A stretch of 64,000 nt of DNA from Maratus speciosus (taxonomy: Eukaryota; Arthropoda; Arachnida; Araneae; Salticidae), in the NCBI GenBank assembly GCA_963932465.1, contig OZ010786.1:445830619-445894618 (forward strand). The letters run 5' to 3'. This document shows, in pieces, positions 35,501 through 46,284 of the stretch (positions within the stretch are counted from its first letter, which is position 1; every line of letters begins with the position of its first letter). Under the pieces are notes generated by a model, which was given only the letters and a program-made list of their open reading frames with translations, did no database searches and was not told the DNA's origin. The translations under genes were made by a program, and so were the position numbers.

Positions 35501-35751
35501 ATATCAAAATTACATTTAAAAGTATCTTCTAAATTACTTAAATATATTTTATATCGCTTATGAAAGTGTGTTTCTTGAATACCACCAAAAAGACCGTGAA
35601 TCATTTTTTCTTCTCCTATTGCTTCGTATCCCATTCGATTAATAATATTTTTACTCAGATAAGAACGTTGACTACCTGTGTCTATCAAACAGCGTACTAA
35701 CAAGTGTTTATCTTGATCCTTTGATTCTAAACGGACAGTTAAAGTCTGCAT
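32541..35751 (-). pseudogene. BEL pol: protease, partial RT, integrase, C-terminal domain
   Basis: From ATG 35751 the frame has the aspartic-protease motif LIDTGSQRSYLS (residues about 23-34), then a reverse-transcriptase N-terminal half with FLPHRAVIKE, RIRPVFDGSARGKG, ISDIRKAFLQI (catalytic Asp) and VFGLTCSPYLLGATLQHHL. At about 34440 it jumps directly to LWWEGPD, normally found downstream of RNase H, so the YVDD box and RNase H are gone. The integrase continues with the zinc-binding region (RRKHIELFHAG, CMTCRRF; 34252-33725), then SDNGRNL and GGFFERMIG (catalytic Asp and Glu; 33635-33186). A C-terminal DUF5641-like part reads DDNSKRINWPLGKIEELYPG. The last piece (32924-32541) ends in degenerate repeats of SSDPVSVVEPLD. 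Frameshifts lie near 34300-34400, 33775, 33180 and 32930. Confidence 0.88.
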
Positions 35752-37126
35752 TAATACTGCGCGATTACAAGTTTTATTTGATAATGTCGTGTTTTCATTA
35801 TTTTCTTGTGATCTGGCATTTTCTTTTTCGGGACATAAAATTTTATAATGCCGTTTTAAACAATTGCTGCATTTAACAAATTTTTTACAATATTTTGCTA
35901 TGTGCCCTGCATTTTTGAGACAAACAAAACAGTAACCGTACTGCTTTAAAGTTTCCTTTTTATCCTGTAATGATTTATTTTTAAATAACTCAAAAAATGT
36001 TTTTCTTTACATTCCGGGCATTTACTTTGTTTGGAAAATGATACCGTTTCATTTATTAAGCCAGATGCTGAAGGAATTATTTTCGGCGACTGCTTGTCGC
36101 GCACTGGCCTCCCAGACGTAATGTCTGCGTTCGAAGACTCTTGATTAGAGATTAAAAAAGCAGTTCTTTCTCGGGAAATAACTTCCATTTTCAAATAATC
36201 AATTATTTCCGTAACTTTTAATTCTTCATCGTTACCACATTTTTTTGTTATTTGTAACACTATGTCAGAAGGTAATAATTTAATTAGAATGGGAGAGAGT
36301 AACGCTGAATAATTTTCAATCTCCAATCCGAGAGATTTCAGATTTCTGATTTCGGTCTGGCAAGTGTCCAGCAATTTGCGGAGTGCATAAACGTCACTGG
36401 ATTTCTTTACTGAATTAAGTGATAAAAGTTTATGAAGGTGTGAGCAAATTACCAATTGTTTCTTACCGAAATGTTCTTTTAGAGTTTCTATTGCAGATAA
36501 ATAGTTACTATTAGTTAAACTATAACCTTTTATACAGTTAGCAGCATTTGAAGTCAGATATGACTTTAAATAATTGAATTTTTCTACATCAGACAATTCT
36601 GCATTTTTATGAATTGTAGATTCGAATTGGTCCCAAAATCTTTGCCAATCCGAAGGATTGGCAAAGATTTTCAAAGCAAAGGATTTTCAAAGGATTTTCA
36701 AAGGATTGGCAAAGGATTTTCAAATTTTTCAATTATTAGCTTGGATAAATTTATGCGAATGGATTCCAACCCCCGAATTACAACTCCTTCGTCGGATTTG
36801 TTTATTGTTGTAGTAGAAACACTCGAATTAGATTTAGTTTCTAATTTCAATTTAGCCCTTTTTACTTTCGTTTTCCAAATTACCAAATTTGAATTATACT
36901 CATCACATTTCAAAACTTCAGCTTCTAATTCATCTAATTTACTAGATTTTTGAATCTCAGTATCTAGATAATTAAGCTCTTTTTCTTTCAAATCTAACTC
37001 AGCGAGAAAGTGTTCTAATGTATCTTCATCGGCACTATTTTCTGAAATTGCCGCTTCTATTCTATTAATTAATTTCGTAGTTTGAGACCTCACAGTAGTG
37101 CGTTTTGTTTTATTAACTGCTTCCAT
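35752..37126 (-). pseudogene. BEL gag-like region with zinc knuckles
   Basis: ATG 37126 opens a coiled-coil-like region (NYLDTEIQKSSKLDELEAEV). The DUF1759-type capsid-like domain follows with PSDWQRFWDQFESTIH (about 36650-36600), NYLKSYLTSNAANCIKGYSL and LKSLGLEIENYSALL. Two zinc knuckles, CFVCLKNAGHIAKYC and CSNCLKRHYKILC, lie at about 35940-35825 in a shifted frame. The segment at 36655-36722 is an expansion of short GGATTTTCAAA-type repeats that breaks the frame before PSDWQRFW. A second shift lies at a homopolymer near 35993. The protein would package element RNA, but cannot be translated intact here. Confidence 0.85.
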
Positions 37127-37260
37127 TCTTTCAAATCAATATTATAATAAAATTTATCAAAAAACAAAAATGGTTGCAATTATCGTATGTAAACAAAGCA
37201 CTTCAATAAAGATTCTAATTCAACGAAATTCTTATTATTCTGATTCAAATACTTTAGGCA

Positions 37261-37279
37261 GTCGCTGTTACGGGCGCCA
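37261..37279 (-). other. primer-binding site of the BEL element
   Basis: The minus strand reads TGGCGCCCGTAACAGCGAC, 4 nt inside the 5' LTR. It starts with TGG, complementary to a tRNA CCA end, and resembles a Lys-type primer site, but the tRNA is not certain. Confidence 0.75.
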
Positions 37280-37283
37280 GAAA

Positions 37284-37739
37284 TATCAGATACACAATAA
37301 AACATGTGATTCAAATCTATAAAGGTAAGTAAAAAATACTTACCGATCCAAGGTAGGCCGCCTTCTTTAGAATCAGAACTTATTCATTCCAGGATAGATT
37401 CGGCAATTAAAAATAATTCACTCGAATAGTCGTAAATGAAGTAAACATCTCTTTCATTTTAGGCTCTTTCATTAGGCCTCTTTTATTTATATGGCTTATA
37501 CAACTTATACAACTTATATAACTTATACAAAAGAATATTTACATTATATATATAAGATGAATTAATCTCGAATTCGGTTTGATGGGGGAAAAAACCCCAC
37601 ATCTCAAAATCGTTCTTCTTTTGTTCTACAAAACAAAAAGTTTCTGTTGCCAAACGACAAAAATAAATAGTCCTCATTCGAAGGGAAAATGTCCATGGAG
37701 GTCGGGAGAAAATGTCCGTGGAGGTCGTGTTTTGTAATA
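37284..37739 (-). repeat. 5' LTR of the BEL element
   Basis: 456 bp, starting TATTACAAAACACGACCTCC on the minus strand and ending CTGATA. It is longer than the 3' LTR because of two short insertions, including a CAACTTATA-type tandem repeat at about 37500-37530. Confidence 0.9.
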
Positions 37740-38021
37740 CAGTTCATACGGCGTCATCGAATGCTTGAGCACCCTGTTTTTCGAGAACTTTTTGTGATGC
37801 TGTAACATTTCCCCCAAAACAAAGTACACCTCTTTGCATTTTAATTGCAATGTTTTTATTTTTCTCAAAATTATTACTCTCAACCCACATTCAGTTAGGA
37901 TGAAACACCCTGTATTTGTGTCTAAGTAAGTGGTTTGCGACGACATGTTCTATGGAAATTTTTCATCCTTTTGATGCCTACTTTCACACCTCTGAATTAG
38001 GCGAATTAGTCTATATCCTGC

Positions 38022-38870
38022 ATAAATAAACATGATCTAACATTAAATTGACATATACAGGGAGATCCTAAACTGTTTTTTGAAAACAAGAGGGCTGATA
38101 ATGCTCATTAAGGTAAGTAATTTTTGTATAGGAATAGAAAACCATGATTCCAATACAGTTATTCAATTAAAAATACAAGGTAGCTGAACTTATATTTTTG
38201 CATAGTTCTGAATAAAAAATGTTATCCCCCATAATAACTCTGTCATAGATCAGCATATAAAAATTTGTCTGGTAACAATCAGTTAGTAACAATGTTTTCT
38301 AATAAATGGTGTACTTACATGTTGCATAAGGGCACGTCTACCATATAGGAATTGTACCAAACTTTAACATTTTCAATATTAACGTTTTCTCATAGGTTAA
38401 AATGGGATTTTGTGATAGGGGGGTTTCACTGAAGCGGCCACTTAACGGAGCTTCATCGTGTTTATAAAAAATTATGTCCATACTTTTTTGAAAGCAGAAA
38501 AATAACGTAAAGAAAATTATTTCATGCGGCATGAAACATTTTCTAAAACATTGCTTTAAAATTTGATTTTCTTTGGGTTTGTTTTTTGTAGTGGAGACGA
38601 TTTCTGTTTCTTTTTCTGGAACCTGATCCCGAAGATTTTAAATCTGAACCTACGCTAGTCCGAAAGCTTTTGTGTAATCAGAACTCGAATCCGTTGCCGA
38701 AAGTACTCAATAGAAAGTCATTAATAACATTTTAAAATTATTTCAAGAATCATCCTGACTAATGCAGAGGCATGCGGGGCAACTGCCCCGCACCCCTCCT
38801 TTTTCACGTTTCAAAAAATGTTTTTACGTTAATTTAAGATTTATGTAAGTCCGTAAAGCGTTATATTTTT
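38022..38870. other. AT-rich non-coding sequence; GC hairpin at 38773-38792
   Basis: No gene is supported. At 38773-38792 TGCGGGGC and GCCCCGCA form a perfect 8-bp stem with a 4-nt loop, followed by CACCCCTCC. This is conspicuous in AT-rich DNA. Confidence 0.45.
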
Positions 38871-39522
38871 CCATTTTTCGCAGAATACTGCAAACACATT
38901 TTTTTTTTACATGTACAAAATTATTTATCTCGCAGATAATAAAAATTGAATTAAAAGCATAAAAGTATTTTTATGTAACAAACAGAATCATGGAGCGAAG
39001 CTTGTTAACTGTAGGAACAGATACAGATTAAGTTTATTATATTTTAGGTGCAATCGTAATCATGTAAATATGTAAATATTCTAATTATTTCATTGGTTTG
39101 AGCACGTAGTTCGTTTACAGGCCTGCTAAATTTGTGCGTTATTTTAACTCAATGCACTTCTAGTCTGAATGAAATATTCGTAACTGAAGTGGAGCAGTTG
39201 CTTGTGTCTATGAAGTTCAAAGAGCTTATCATACCGCAGGTGACAGTAACCCTTAAAAAGAAATCGAATTCAAAAGAAAATACTTTATAAAATCAAAATG
39301 CAGAAAAACAAATATTACAACTAAATTTTATTGCTAAATGATTAATCTCATTGCGAATAATAATCGTCGCCTATATACACTGCGGTAATGCCTAACCCGA
39401 CTACGGAAATTTTCACCGGATAAATCTTAAAGCTATTTCATTTAAATAAAATACATCACAGAGTGGGTTTAAGAAGGTAAGAGCATATTTAATACATCGA
39501 AAACCGAGATGGCTTTGAGATA

Positions 39523-39760
39523 CAGTTGGTCAAATTTGTAACTGAAATTATCTGCAATTTAATTACAATGTAATTGTATGTAATTGATTATACTTACACA
39601 CACAAGCACAAGAATTTCCTCACATAATGTGATAGGGATGTTTCCTGCTACAGTGCTGCAATAATTTTTTACGGCATGCAATTGTAACTATAATTAATTA
39701 CATGCAATTAAATTGTAATTACATAGCAGATAATTGCAATAAAAAAATTTCTCAACTCTG
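39523..39760. mobile_element. hAT-type MITE with repeated AATTACAAT motifs
   Basis: The inverted ends CAGTTGGTCAAATTTGTAA and CAGAGTTGAGAAATTTTTT (inverted right end), with internal GCAATTTAATTACAATGTAA, match the widespread CAGAGTTGG-type hAT non-autonomous elements. A roughly duplicated TTTGAG flanks it. It lies within an imperfect duplication spanning about 39370-39990 (AATGCCTAA...GATGTGGCTT). Confidence 0.6.
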
Positions 39761-40355
39761 CGTTTGAGCTTATTCTTTCCTCTCGCCAAGGATCAGGGGA
39801 GGAAGAGAGGACTGAAAAACGCCTGACTGCACGGCGGCAATGCCTAATCAGATTTCGGGAGTTTGTGCTGGATTTGGGAGTGTTGGATCATTTAATGCAT
39901 TGTGAAACCGATGTGGCTTCGAAAATATTCTTTGCTCTCAGTGGTTAACAGGGGAGGAAGGGAAGGCCAACCGACGCCTATATATTTTTGCTGGCCAGAC
40001 GACGACTATAGGTGCTACGTGTTTATATGATTACAAATGCACCTAACGAGTAGAATTAAAAAGGTTTGTGTAATTAAGCAAGCAGACTCATCTTGCACGT
40101 ACGGTGCGCGGACAAAACCATTAGGCTTTAATATTAATAATTTTTCATGGAATACTTAGAAGAATTTTATTTTTTACATGTTTGGCTTATGTCTCCTAAG
40201 ATATTATCAGAAGGAAAAGATGTTATCTGAAACAAACAACTCTTTTTAATTGCAAACAAAATAAAGAATAGAAGCTTGGACAGATTAGGAATAGATAATT
40301 TATACAGGGTTCGTACGCTTCAAGGACTTTCTACCAGAATATTCGTAAAGTAATA

Positions 40356-43028
40356 AGTGGAACCTGTTAAAGTGACCAACTTGGTAAAGTGGACACCTAG
40401 CTAAAGTGACCGCTTTTGCAAAATTTTACTCGTGCTCATATAAAATAATGCATGAATTGTCCGGTAATGTGACCACCTGTCTATAGTGTAAAGTGACCAG
40501 ATAACCTGTCATTGTGAGTGTTATTTGAACCTGTAAAATGTGACCATCCATTTCTCTGCATGCCGATAATTTTCAAACTAAAACACTAAAGTGACCATTT
40601 TCAGAAATTTTTATTTTTATCCATAAAAAAGTACAGGAATTTATCTCCTATAGTGACCACCTGGTTAATGTACAAAGTGACCACTTTGTTCTTTATTGTA
40701 ATGATATTTGCACCTGTTTAAGGTGGCCTTTCCCTTCCCAATTTTTCTCTGGAGGTGGGAGAGGAATGAGGTATGTTTTCCTTGCGCCTGCTACTCATAG
40801 GCTAACTAAGTCGCATGTTAGTAATCTGTTAGTTGTTTATCTGAGGAGACAAGTTTGCGATTGTTCGGGTTTGTTTTAAAAGGGTTTCTTTGTAATATGT
40901 TCTTAGAAATTTTAAGAATAAATCTGCACATGTTCTTTCATCGACTGCTTGCAAGATTTGTAACATTTAACATTAAGTTTTTGTTGTACGAACTTGTAGT
41001 TTTCTTATTAGTTTGGTAGTTTTTTCAAGTTTTTATTTTTAATGCAGTTCTCTTTCTTCTTAAAGTATGGAGAATAAAGAATCTAAGTCTAAAAAATTTA
41101 AACAGTATAAAGAGAGTTGTGTTTGAAAGATAAAATTGAAGTTATTAATCTTCTAAACAATAACAGTGAAAGAGCAGCAGCAAAAAATTTCCGAATCAGT
41201 AAAATTTGTTTGAGCAATATTTAAAAAAGGAAAATCGGAATATCTATAAAGATTTAAGGAAAATGAAAATGAGTTTAGGAGTCAGAAAATTCGAAAAAGC
41301 CATTATTTTGAAGTAAATTAAGCAACTGTTGAATGGTTTAAAGAAATGTGTGGAATGGTCTGGACCTTTGCTAGAAGAAGCAGCTTTAGAGTTTTCAAAA
41401 ACTTTTTTACTGCTTCTAACGGGTGGTTAGAACCTTTCAAGAAAAGAAATAACATTTCTCAGAAAATTTTGTGTGGAGAATCTCATGACGTTGATATGGA
41501 AAGAGTAGATTCCTTGGCGGATTGCTGATTTGCTGGAGAATTACAAGAAAGAAGACATATTCAACGCTGATGAATGTGGTTTGTTTTATAGGGAAATACC
41601 AAACAAAACATTAGCAATGGCTGGAGATAAAAGTAAAGATGAAAATATTTCTAAAGAGATAATTACCATTTTGCTTGCTTGCAGTTCAACAGAAGAGAAA
41701 CTAAAAACTCTTGTGATAGGAACAGCCAGAAAACCACGCTGTTTCAAAACATTAACATCAAGAATTTACCAGTATCGTGGTATGAAATAAAAAATCTTGG
41801 ATGACATCCTGTACACAATTAAATAAGCAGATGAAGCAAAGAAAGACAAAGATTCTGTTGTTTATAGATAACTGTCCAGCCTATCCGAGTGATTTGTCTG
41901 TTTCAAATATGAAAGTAGTTTATACCACCTAATACCACATTGCATTTACAGTCGCTAGATCAAGGAATAATTCAAACTTCCAAGCTACATTATAGAAAGT
42001 TCTTGCTCCAGGCTATAATTTCCAGAGCAGAAAAATGCAAATCAGCAAATGACGCTGCTTCATAATGCCCTCGATGCCATAATGTGGGTTAATGTTTCAT
42101 AGAATTTGGTACTTCAAAGTACAATTTCAAAATGCTTTGAAAAATCTGGCGTTTCGCAACAAATTTCTGTCACAGTCTACAAATGATAACAATAGCCTTT
42201 CGAATATTCAAAATTATATACATCAATTGCCTTTTGCACATGGACCATTGAATACTGACTTATTCGAGAATTTTGACAGTGATATCCCAATGTGCAATCC
42301 TTCCGTTGATCAAGAAAGTTTGAAGCAAGAAATTGTGATATGTTTAAAAATGAAAAAGAAAATGAAGAAGGTTGTGTTAGTGAAGATGAAGATGAAATTC
42401 AAGAAAACGATGACATTTCTGACTCGGAAATGTTAAAGATGCGAACAAAAATGAAAACGTATGCCCTAATTAACTGCCCACCAATTCTGGATTTAATGAA
42501 AAAATTTGAAGTGATGTCTGAAAACAAAATTGTTGGTAAGCAGTGTTTTAAGCAACAAAACATTTCTGACTTTTTGCTGCAAATGAAACTTCATAATAGT
42601 TTGTACATATATATATATATATATTTTAATGAAGAGTTTATTACTGCCAGTTATCGAAACGTTATTATGCAATTACAATCAAAATAAAAATGCGTATTAA
42701 TTACAGTGTACCTTGTCGTTATGTGTTATTTAAATCAATCACCACAGAAGTTCTTCAACTGAATTCAAAAGAAATAAGGAGTGTTTTAATTTAATTATCT
42801 TCTATGTAGTATATTTTTAATTACTAATTCAATTATTATAATTGTTAACTAATCAATTCATTACTTGATATAGTGCATTTTTCTGTATGTATATTTTAAT
42901 TAGTTTGATTTTTTGCGATCACAAAAAATTTTAATGTGCCATTTTTAAAGACACTTCATAAAGTGACCACCTCTATAGTGACCATTTTAGATGGGCCCGA
43001 GGGTAGTCACTTTAGGCAGGTTCAACTG
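40356..43028 (+). mobile_element. Tigger/pogo-like element, decayed
   Basis: The inverted right end CAGTTGAACCTGCCTAAAGT matches the left AGTGGAACCTGTTAAAGTGA. TA flanks both ends (left 40354-40355, right 43029-43030). The first 350 bp carries about nine copies of a RTGACCA motif and the last 70 bp at least two more. A broken Tigger-type transposase gene lies inside on the plus strand. The element is nested in the CAGGG-ended MITE. Confidence 0.8.
41067..42687 (+). pseudogene. Tigger (CENP-B-like) transposase pseudogene
   Basis: ATG 41067 opens a frame that is broken within 60 bp and resumes with LKDKIEVINLLNNNSERAAA, the CENP-B-type helix-turn-helix start. The second DNA-binding part (41346-41528, WLEPFKKRNNISQKILCGE) and the DDE domain follow, with IFNADECGLFYREIPNKTLA (first catalytic Asp, 41560s). 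LVIGTARKPRCFK comes next, then a LLFIDNCPAYPSDLS block (41855-41900, second Asp). The C-terminal acidic region (42340-42470) runs to 42687. Several frameshifts and stops show it is dead. Confidence 0.85.
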
Positions 43029-43516
43029 TATTTACCTCATTTAATGAAAAAAATTATATTATCAGATATAGCGACCAGTAATTTACGAAATTTCGGGTAC
43101 TAAAACACCTAAAATTCCCTGAATCTCCCGATGCGTACGAACCCTGTTATATTTCCCTTGCAAGAATTCGAACATTTAAAGATTAATTCGAGGCATACCT
43201 GTATTTATTGCATTTGTTTAACGTCCTCACACTACCCGAACCAAATCATTTCCGGCTTTTATGCAAGCTTTTCTCTTCGCATCTAAGATTTAGAATGTTT
43301 AAGGCAAGGTACTTTTTTTTATTTTTCTCTGCTAAATCATGAAAATAACTGACCGATACTGAAAATGTGTAAACTACTTCTTAAGCATGATTTTTTTATT
43401 TTATAATTACAATTCGAAAGAGCTATTTAACTGATAGTACTTGTTTTATACATGTTCAAGAAATAGATTTTATATTAAGAATTATTAAGATGGAGCTTTG
43501 TGCAATGTAGTAGAAA

Positions 43517-43570
43517 TGTAAAAATATCAACGTTAAAATTATTGGTGCTTTTAACGTTGATATTTTTACA
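43517..43570. repeat. perfect 22-bp-stem hairpin
   Basis: TGTAAAAATATCAACGTTAA and its inverted copy enclose a 10-nt loop (TTATTGGTGC). The 54 bp are absent from other array units, so this is probably an insertion. It could fold into a short stem-loop RNA, but no evidence of transcription is visible. Confidence 0.75.
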
Positions 43571-46130
43571 ATTATAATATACATGTTGAAGAATGAATTG
43601 AATATTTTTTTATTAGTTAGAGATCTTAATTCAAAAAAAGTATTTTATTCTTTTTATAGAATATTTGGAAGATTTTTGCTATTACATGCAGGGCTTATTT
43701 TCCTTACAGAAAAAGATGTTATCAGAAACAGAAAAATATTTTTATATTGCAAACATAATAAAAAATTAGAAGATTGGACACCTTGGAAATAAATAAAGCT
43801 TATATTTTCCTTGCAAGATTTCGAGCATTTAAATATTAATTCGAGGCATGCCTTTATTTATTGCGTTTGTTTGAACGTTATTGCACTTCCAGAACCAAAT
43901 CATCTCAGATTTAGAATATTTCGAGCAAGGTATTTTTATTTTTCCCTGCTAAATTATGAAAATAAATGATCAGTACTGAAAAGGTGTAAAACTAGTAACT
44001 TCTTAAGCTTAAGTAAAGTACTTCTTAAGCATAATAATTTTATATTTTATATTTAGAATTCGAACAAGCTATTTAACTGTTAGTACTTGTTTTATACATA
44101 TTCAAGGAATAGTTTTTATATTAGTTTGAGATTTCCTTAATTCTAATAACATATTCTTGTCACACCACCATTCCACAGTATTAAATTTTATAGAATATCT
44201 AACAATGATTTTTATTTTGTTTTACATAGTTTTAAAAGGGTTATTTCCCTATTAGATAAGGATGTTATAAGAATCATACAAATATTTTCATACTGCAAAC
44301 ATGATAAAGAAATAGAAGATTGAACACTTTGGGTATAGATCAAGTTTATCTTTTCTTTCCAAGAATTCGTGCATTTAAAGATTAATTCGACGCATGATTT
44401 ATTTATTGCGTTTGTTTGAACGTTATTGCACTTCCAGAACCAAATCATTCCCTACTTTTATGTAAGCTTTTCTCTTCGCATGAAAATTTAGAATGTTTAC
44501 GGGAAGGTATTTTTATTTTTTCCTGCTAAATCAAAAAATAAATGATCAATACTGAAAATGAAAGTACTTCTTAAGCATTATAATTTTATATTTATATTTT
44601 ATATTTAGGATTCGAACAAGCTATTTAACTATTAGTACTTATTTTATACATATTAAAGGAATAGATTTTATGTTAGTTTGAGATTTCCTTAATTCTAATA
44701 ACATATTCTTGTCACACCACCATTCCACAGAATTATTATTTTTTTCTTTTTTTGGAATATCTAACAAGATTTTTTTTTATTATTTTTTTTTTATTTATAT
44801 ATATTTTTTTTTTACATAGTTTTACAAGGCTTATTTCTCTAGCAGATAAGGATGTTATCAGAAGCATACAAATATTTTTATACTGCAAACATAATTAAAA
44901 AAAAATAGAAGAAGTTTAGATCTTTGGATTTAGATCATGTTTATCTTTTCTTTCCATAAATTCGAGCATTTAAAGATTAATTCAAAGCATGACTTTATTT
45001 ATTGCTTTTGTTTGAACGTTCTTGCACTTCCAGAACCAAATCATTCCCTGCTTTTATATAAGCTTTTCTCTTCGCATCAAACATTTAGAGTTTAGGGCAA
45101 GGTATTTTATTTTTCCCTCCTAAATCAAAAAATAAATGATTAATACTGAAAATGTACAAAGTGCTTCTTAAACATGATAATTTTATATTTTATATTTAGA
45201 ATTCGAATAAGCTATTTAACTGTTAGTACTTGTATATTTTATACATGTTCAAGATCTTTCAAGAAATAGATTTTCTATTTGTTCAAGATTTACTTAATTT
45301 CAATAAAATATTTTTATCTGACATTCCGCAATATTAATTACATTTCATGAAATATATATCGAGGTTGCATTTTTTTACATTCTGGGTTTATTTCTGTTTT
45401 TAAAAAAAACTGTTATCGAAACATGGAAATATTTTTGTATTACAAGCATAATTAAAGAATAGAAATAAACTTCGGTAGAATGTATAGTTTATCATGCTCT
45501 TAAGGGGGTATGTAGGTCTACAGGCATAAATTTTGGGCGTTTAGCCCATCTAGATTTAAAAAAAAATATTTTTACCATTCATTTTTTTGCAATTGATTAT
45601 TTATTGATATTTTGAAAATATACAAAAAAGTGTTTGAAAAAAAAAATAAATTAAATATGTTATAAGCTGTTAAAGTTGGGGATAAAAAAAAAAGGGTGTG
45701 CTGGTTGACAGGATTGCAAACTTAAATTCCCTTAACATTTAAATTCTTAATTAATAAGAATGTAAGAGTCCTAAGAGAAAACGGATCTTTTTTTTGCAAA
45801 ATGGTAGCTGTTTGAAAAAAGAAATTTTCGACTCTTTTTTTTCATAATATTTAATATTTTGAAATAGTAAGAAAAATAATTCTTATACAAAAATGATAGG
45901 GGCGATAGAAAAATATACATTAATCATGAAGGTTGTTATAATATTTGAAGTAAATCAGTTAAAAAAAAAAAAACTTGAGATATCATGCCAACCATGCTTA
46001 AAAATGTAGTTTTGAGGGAAACGCAGTAATGTAGTGTCGCGAGAGAAATAAATGTTTGATGTGCAGATATCAAGCATAGTGCTGACTTAAATGATTTACA
46101 CATGGTTCCCATTGGCGACCAGTCAAGTCG

Positions 46131-46153
46131 TTACTATACACCCCCCCCCCCCC

Positions 46154-46199
<46 letters not shown>
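46131..46199. repeat. C14/A44 homopolymer pair
   Basis: A run of about 14 C is followed directly by about 44 A, then CAGCGTCTCGGC. A similar but shorter C/A pair is at about 47129-47145. Confidence 0.95.
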
Positions 46200-46200
<1 letters not shown>

Positions 46201-46284
46201 AGCGTCTCGGCTTAAAGGCGCACGTAGATTTCGAAGTTGAGTACTAATTTCACCAACAAAAACTAAATTATGTTTAGAAATAAA

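Larger units (their letters stand above)
32086..37739 (-). mobile_element. BEL/Pao LTR retrotransposon, internally deleted
   Basis: A 5' LTR (37284-37739) and 3' LTR (32086-32499) flank gag- and pol-like frames on the minus strand, ordered gag, protease, RT, integrase. This order, with DUF1759- and DUF1758-type domains, marks BEL/Pao. Both sides carry a perfect 5-bp target duplication CAGTT (32081-32085, 37740-37744). The LTRs are about 98% identical apart from indels, so insertion is fairly recent. The element is 5.65 kb. Part of RT and all of RNase H are missing, and several frameshifts break the ORFs. Confidence 0.92.
31774..38021. mobile_element. inverted-repeat element of about 590 bp split by a BEL retrotransposon
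   Basis: The left sequence GTGAAAGTAGGCATCAAGGA (near 31813) and the inverted right sequence GTGAAAGTAGGCATCAAAAG (near 37985) are parts of imperfect inverted repeats. These start CAGGATGCTGCGGAATTC on the left and CAGGATATAGACTAATTC on the right (inverted). A CAGRGTGTTYYATCCTA-like block is also mirrored. Removing the BEL and one target duplication leaves about 590 bp. Exact ends and target duplication are unclear. Confidence 0.55.
40305..43146. mobile_element. CAGGG-ended DNA element inserted in an array unit, carrying a Tigger
   Basis: The left end CAGGGTTCGTACGC and right end GCGTACGAACCCTG are perfect 14-bp inverted repeats. TTATA (40300-40304, 43147-43151) is duplicated. Other array units (for example about 6930, GATAATTTATATTTTCC) show the uninterrupted target. 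Without the nested Tigger the element is only about 170 bp, a MITE. The superfamily is unknown. Confidence 0.85.
38880..45499. repeat. block B copy of the tandem array
   Basis: Array landmarks recur: GAATAGAAGCTTGGA at 38995 (variant) and 40267, and ATTCGAACAAGCTATTTAAC-type sites at about 43411, 44055, 44607 and 45198, spaced 550-645 bp. Sequence at about 40080-40120 (CAAGCAGACTCATCTTGC) corresponds to about 5590-5610 of block A. The array is interrupted by 40305-43146. Confidence 0.8.
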
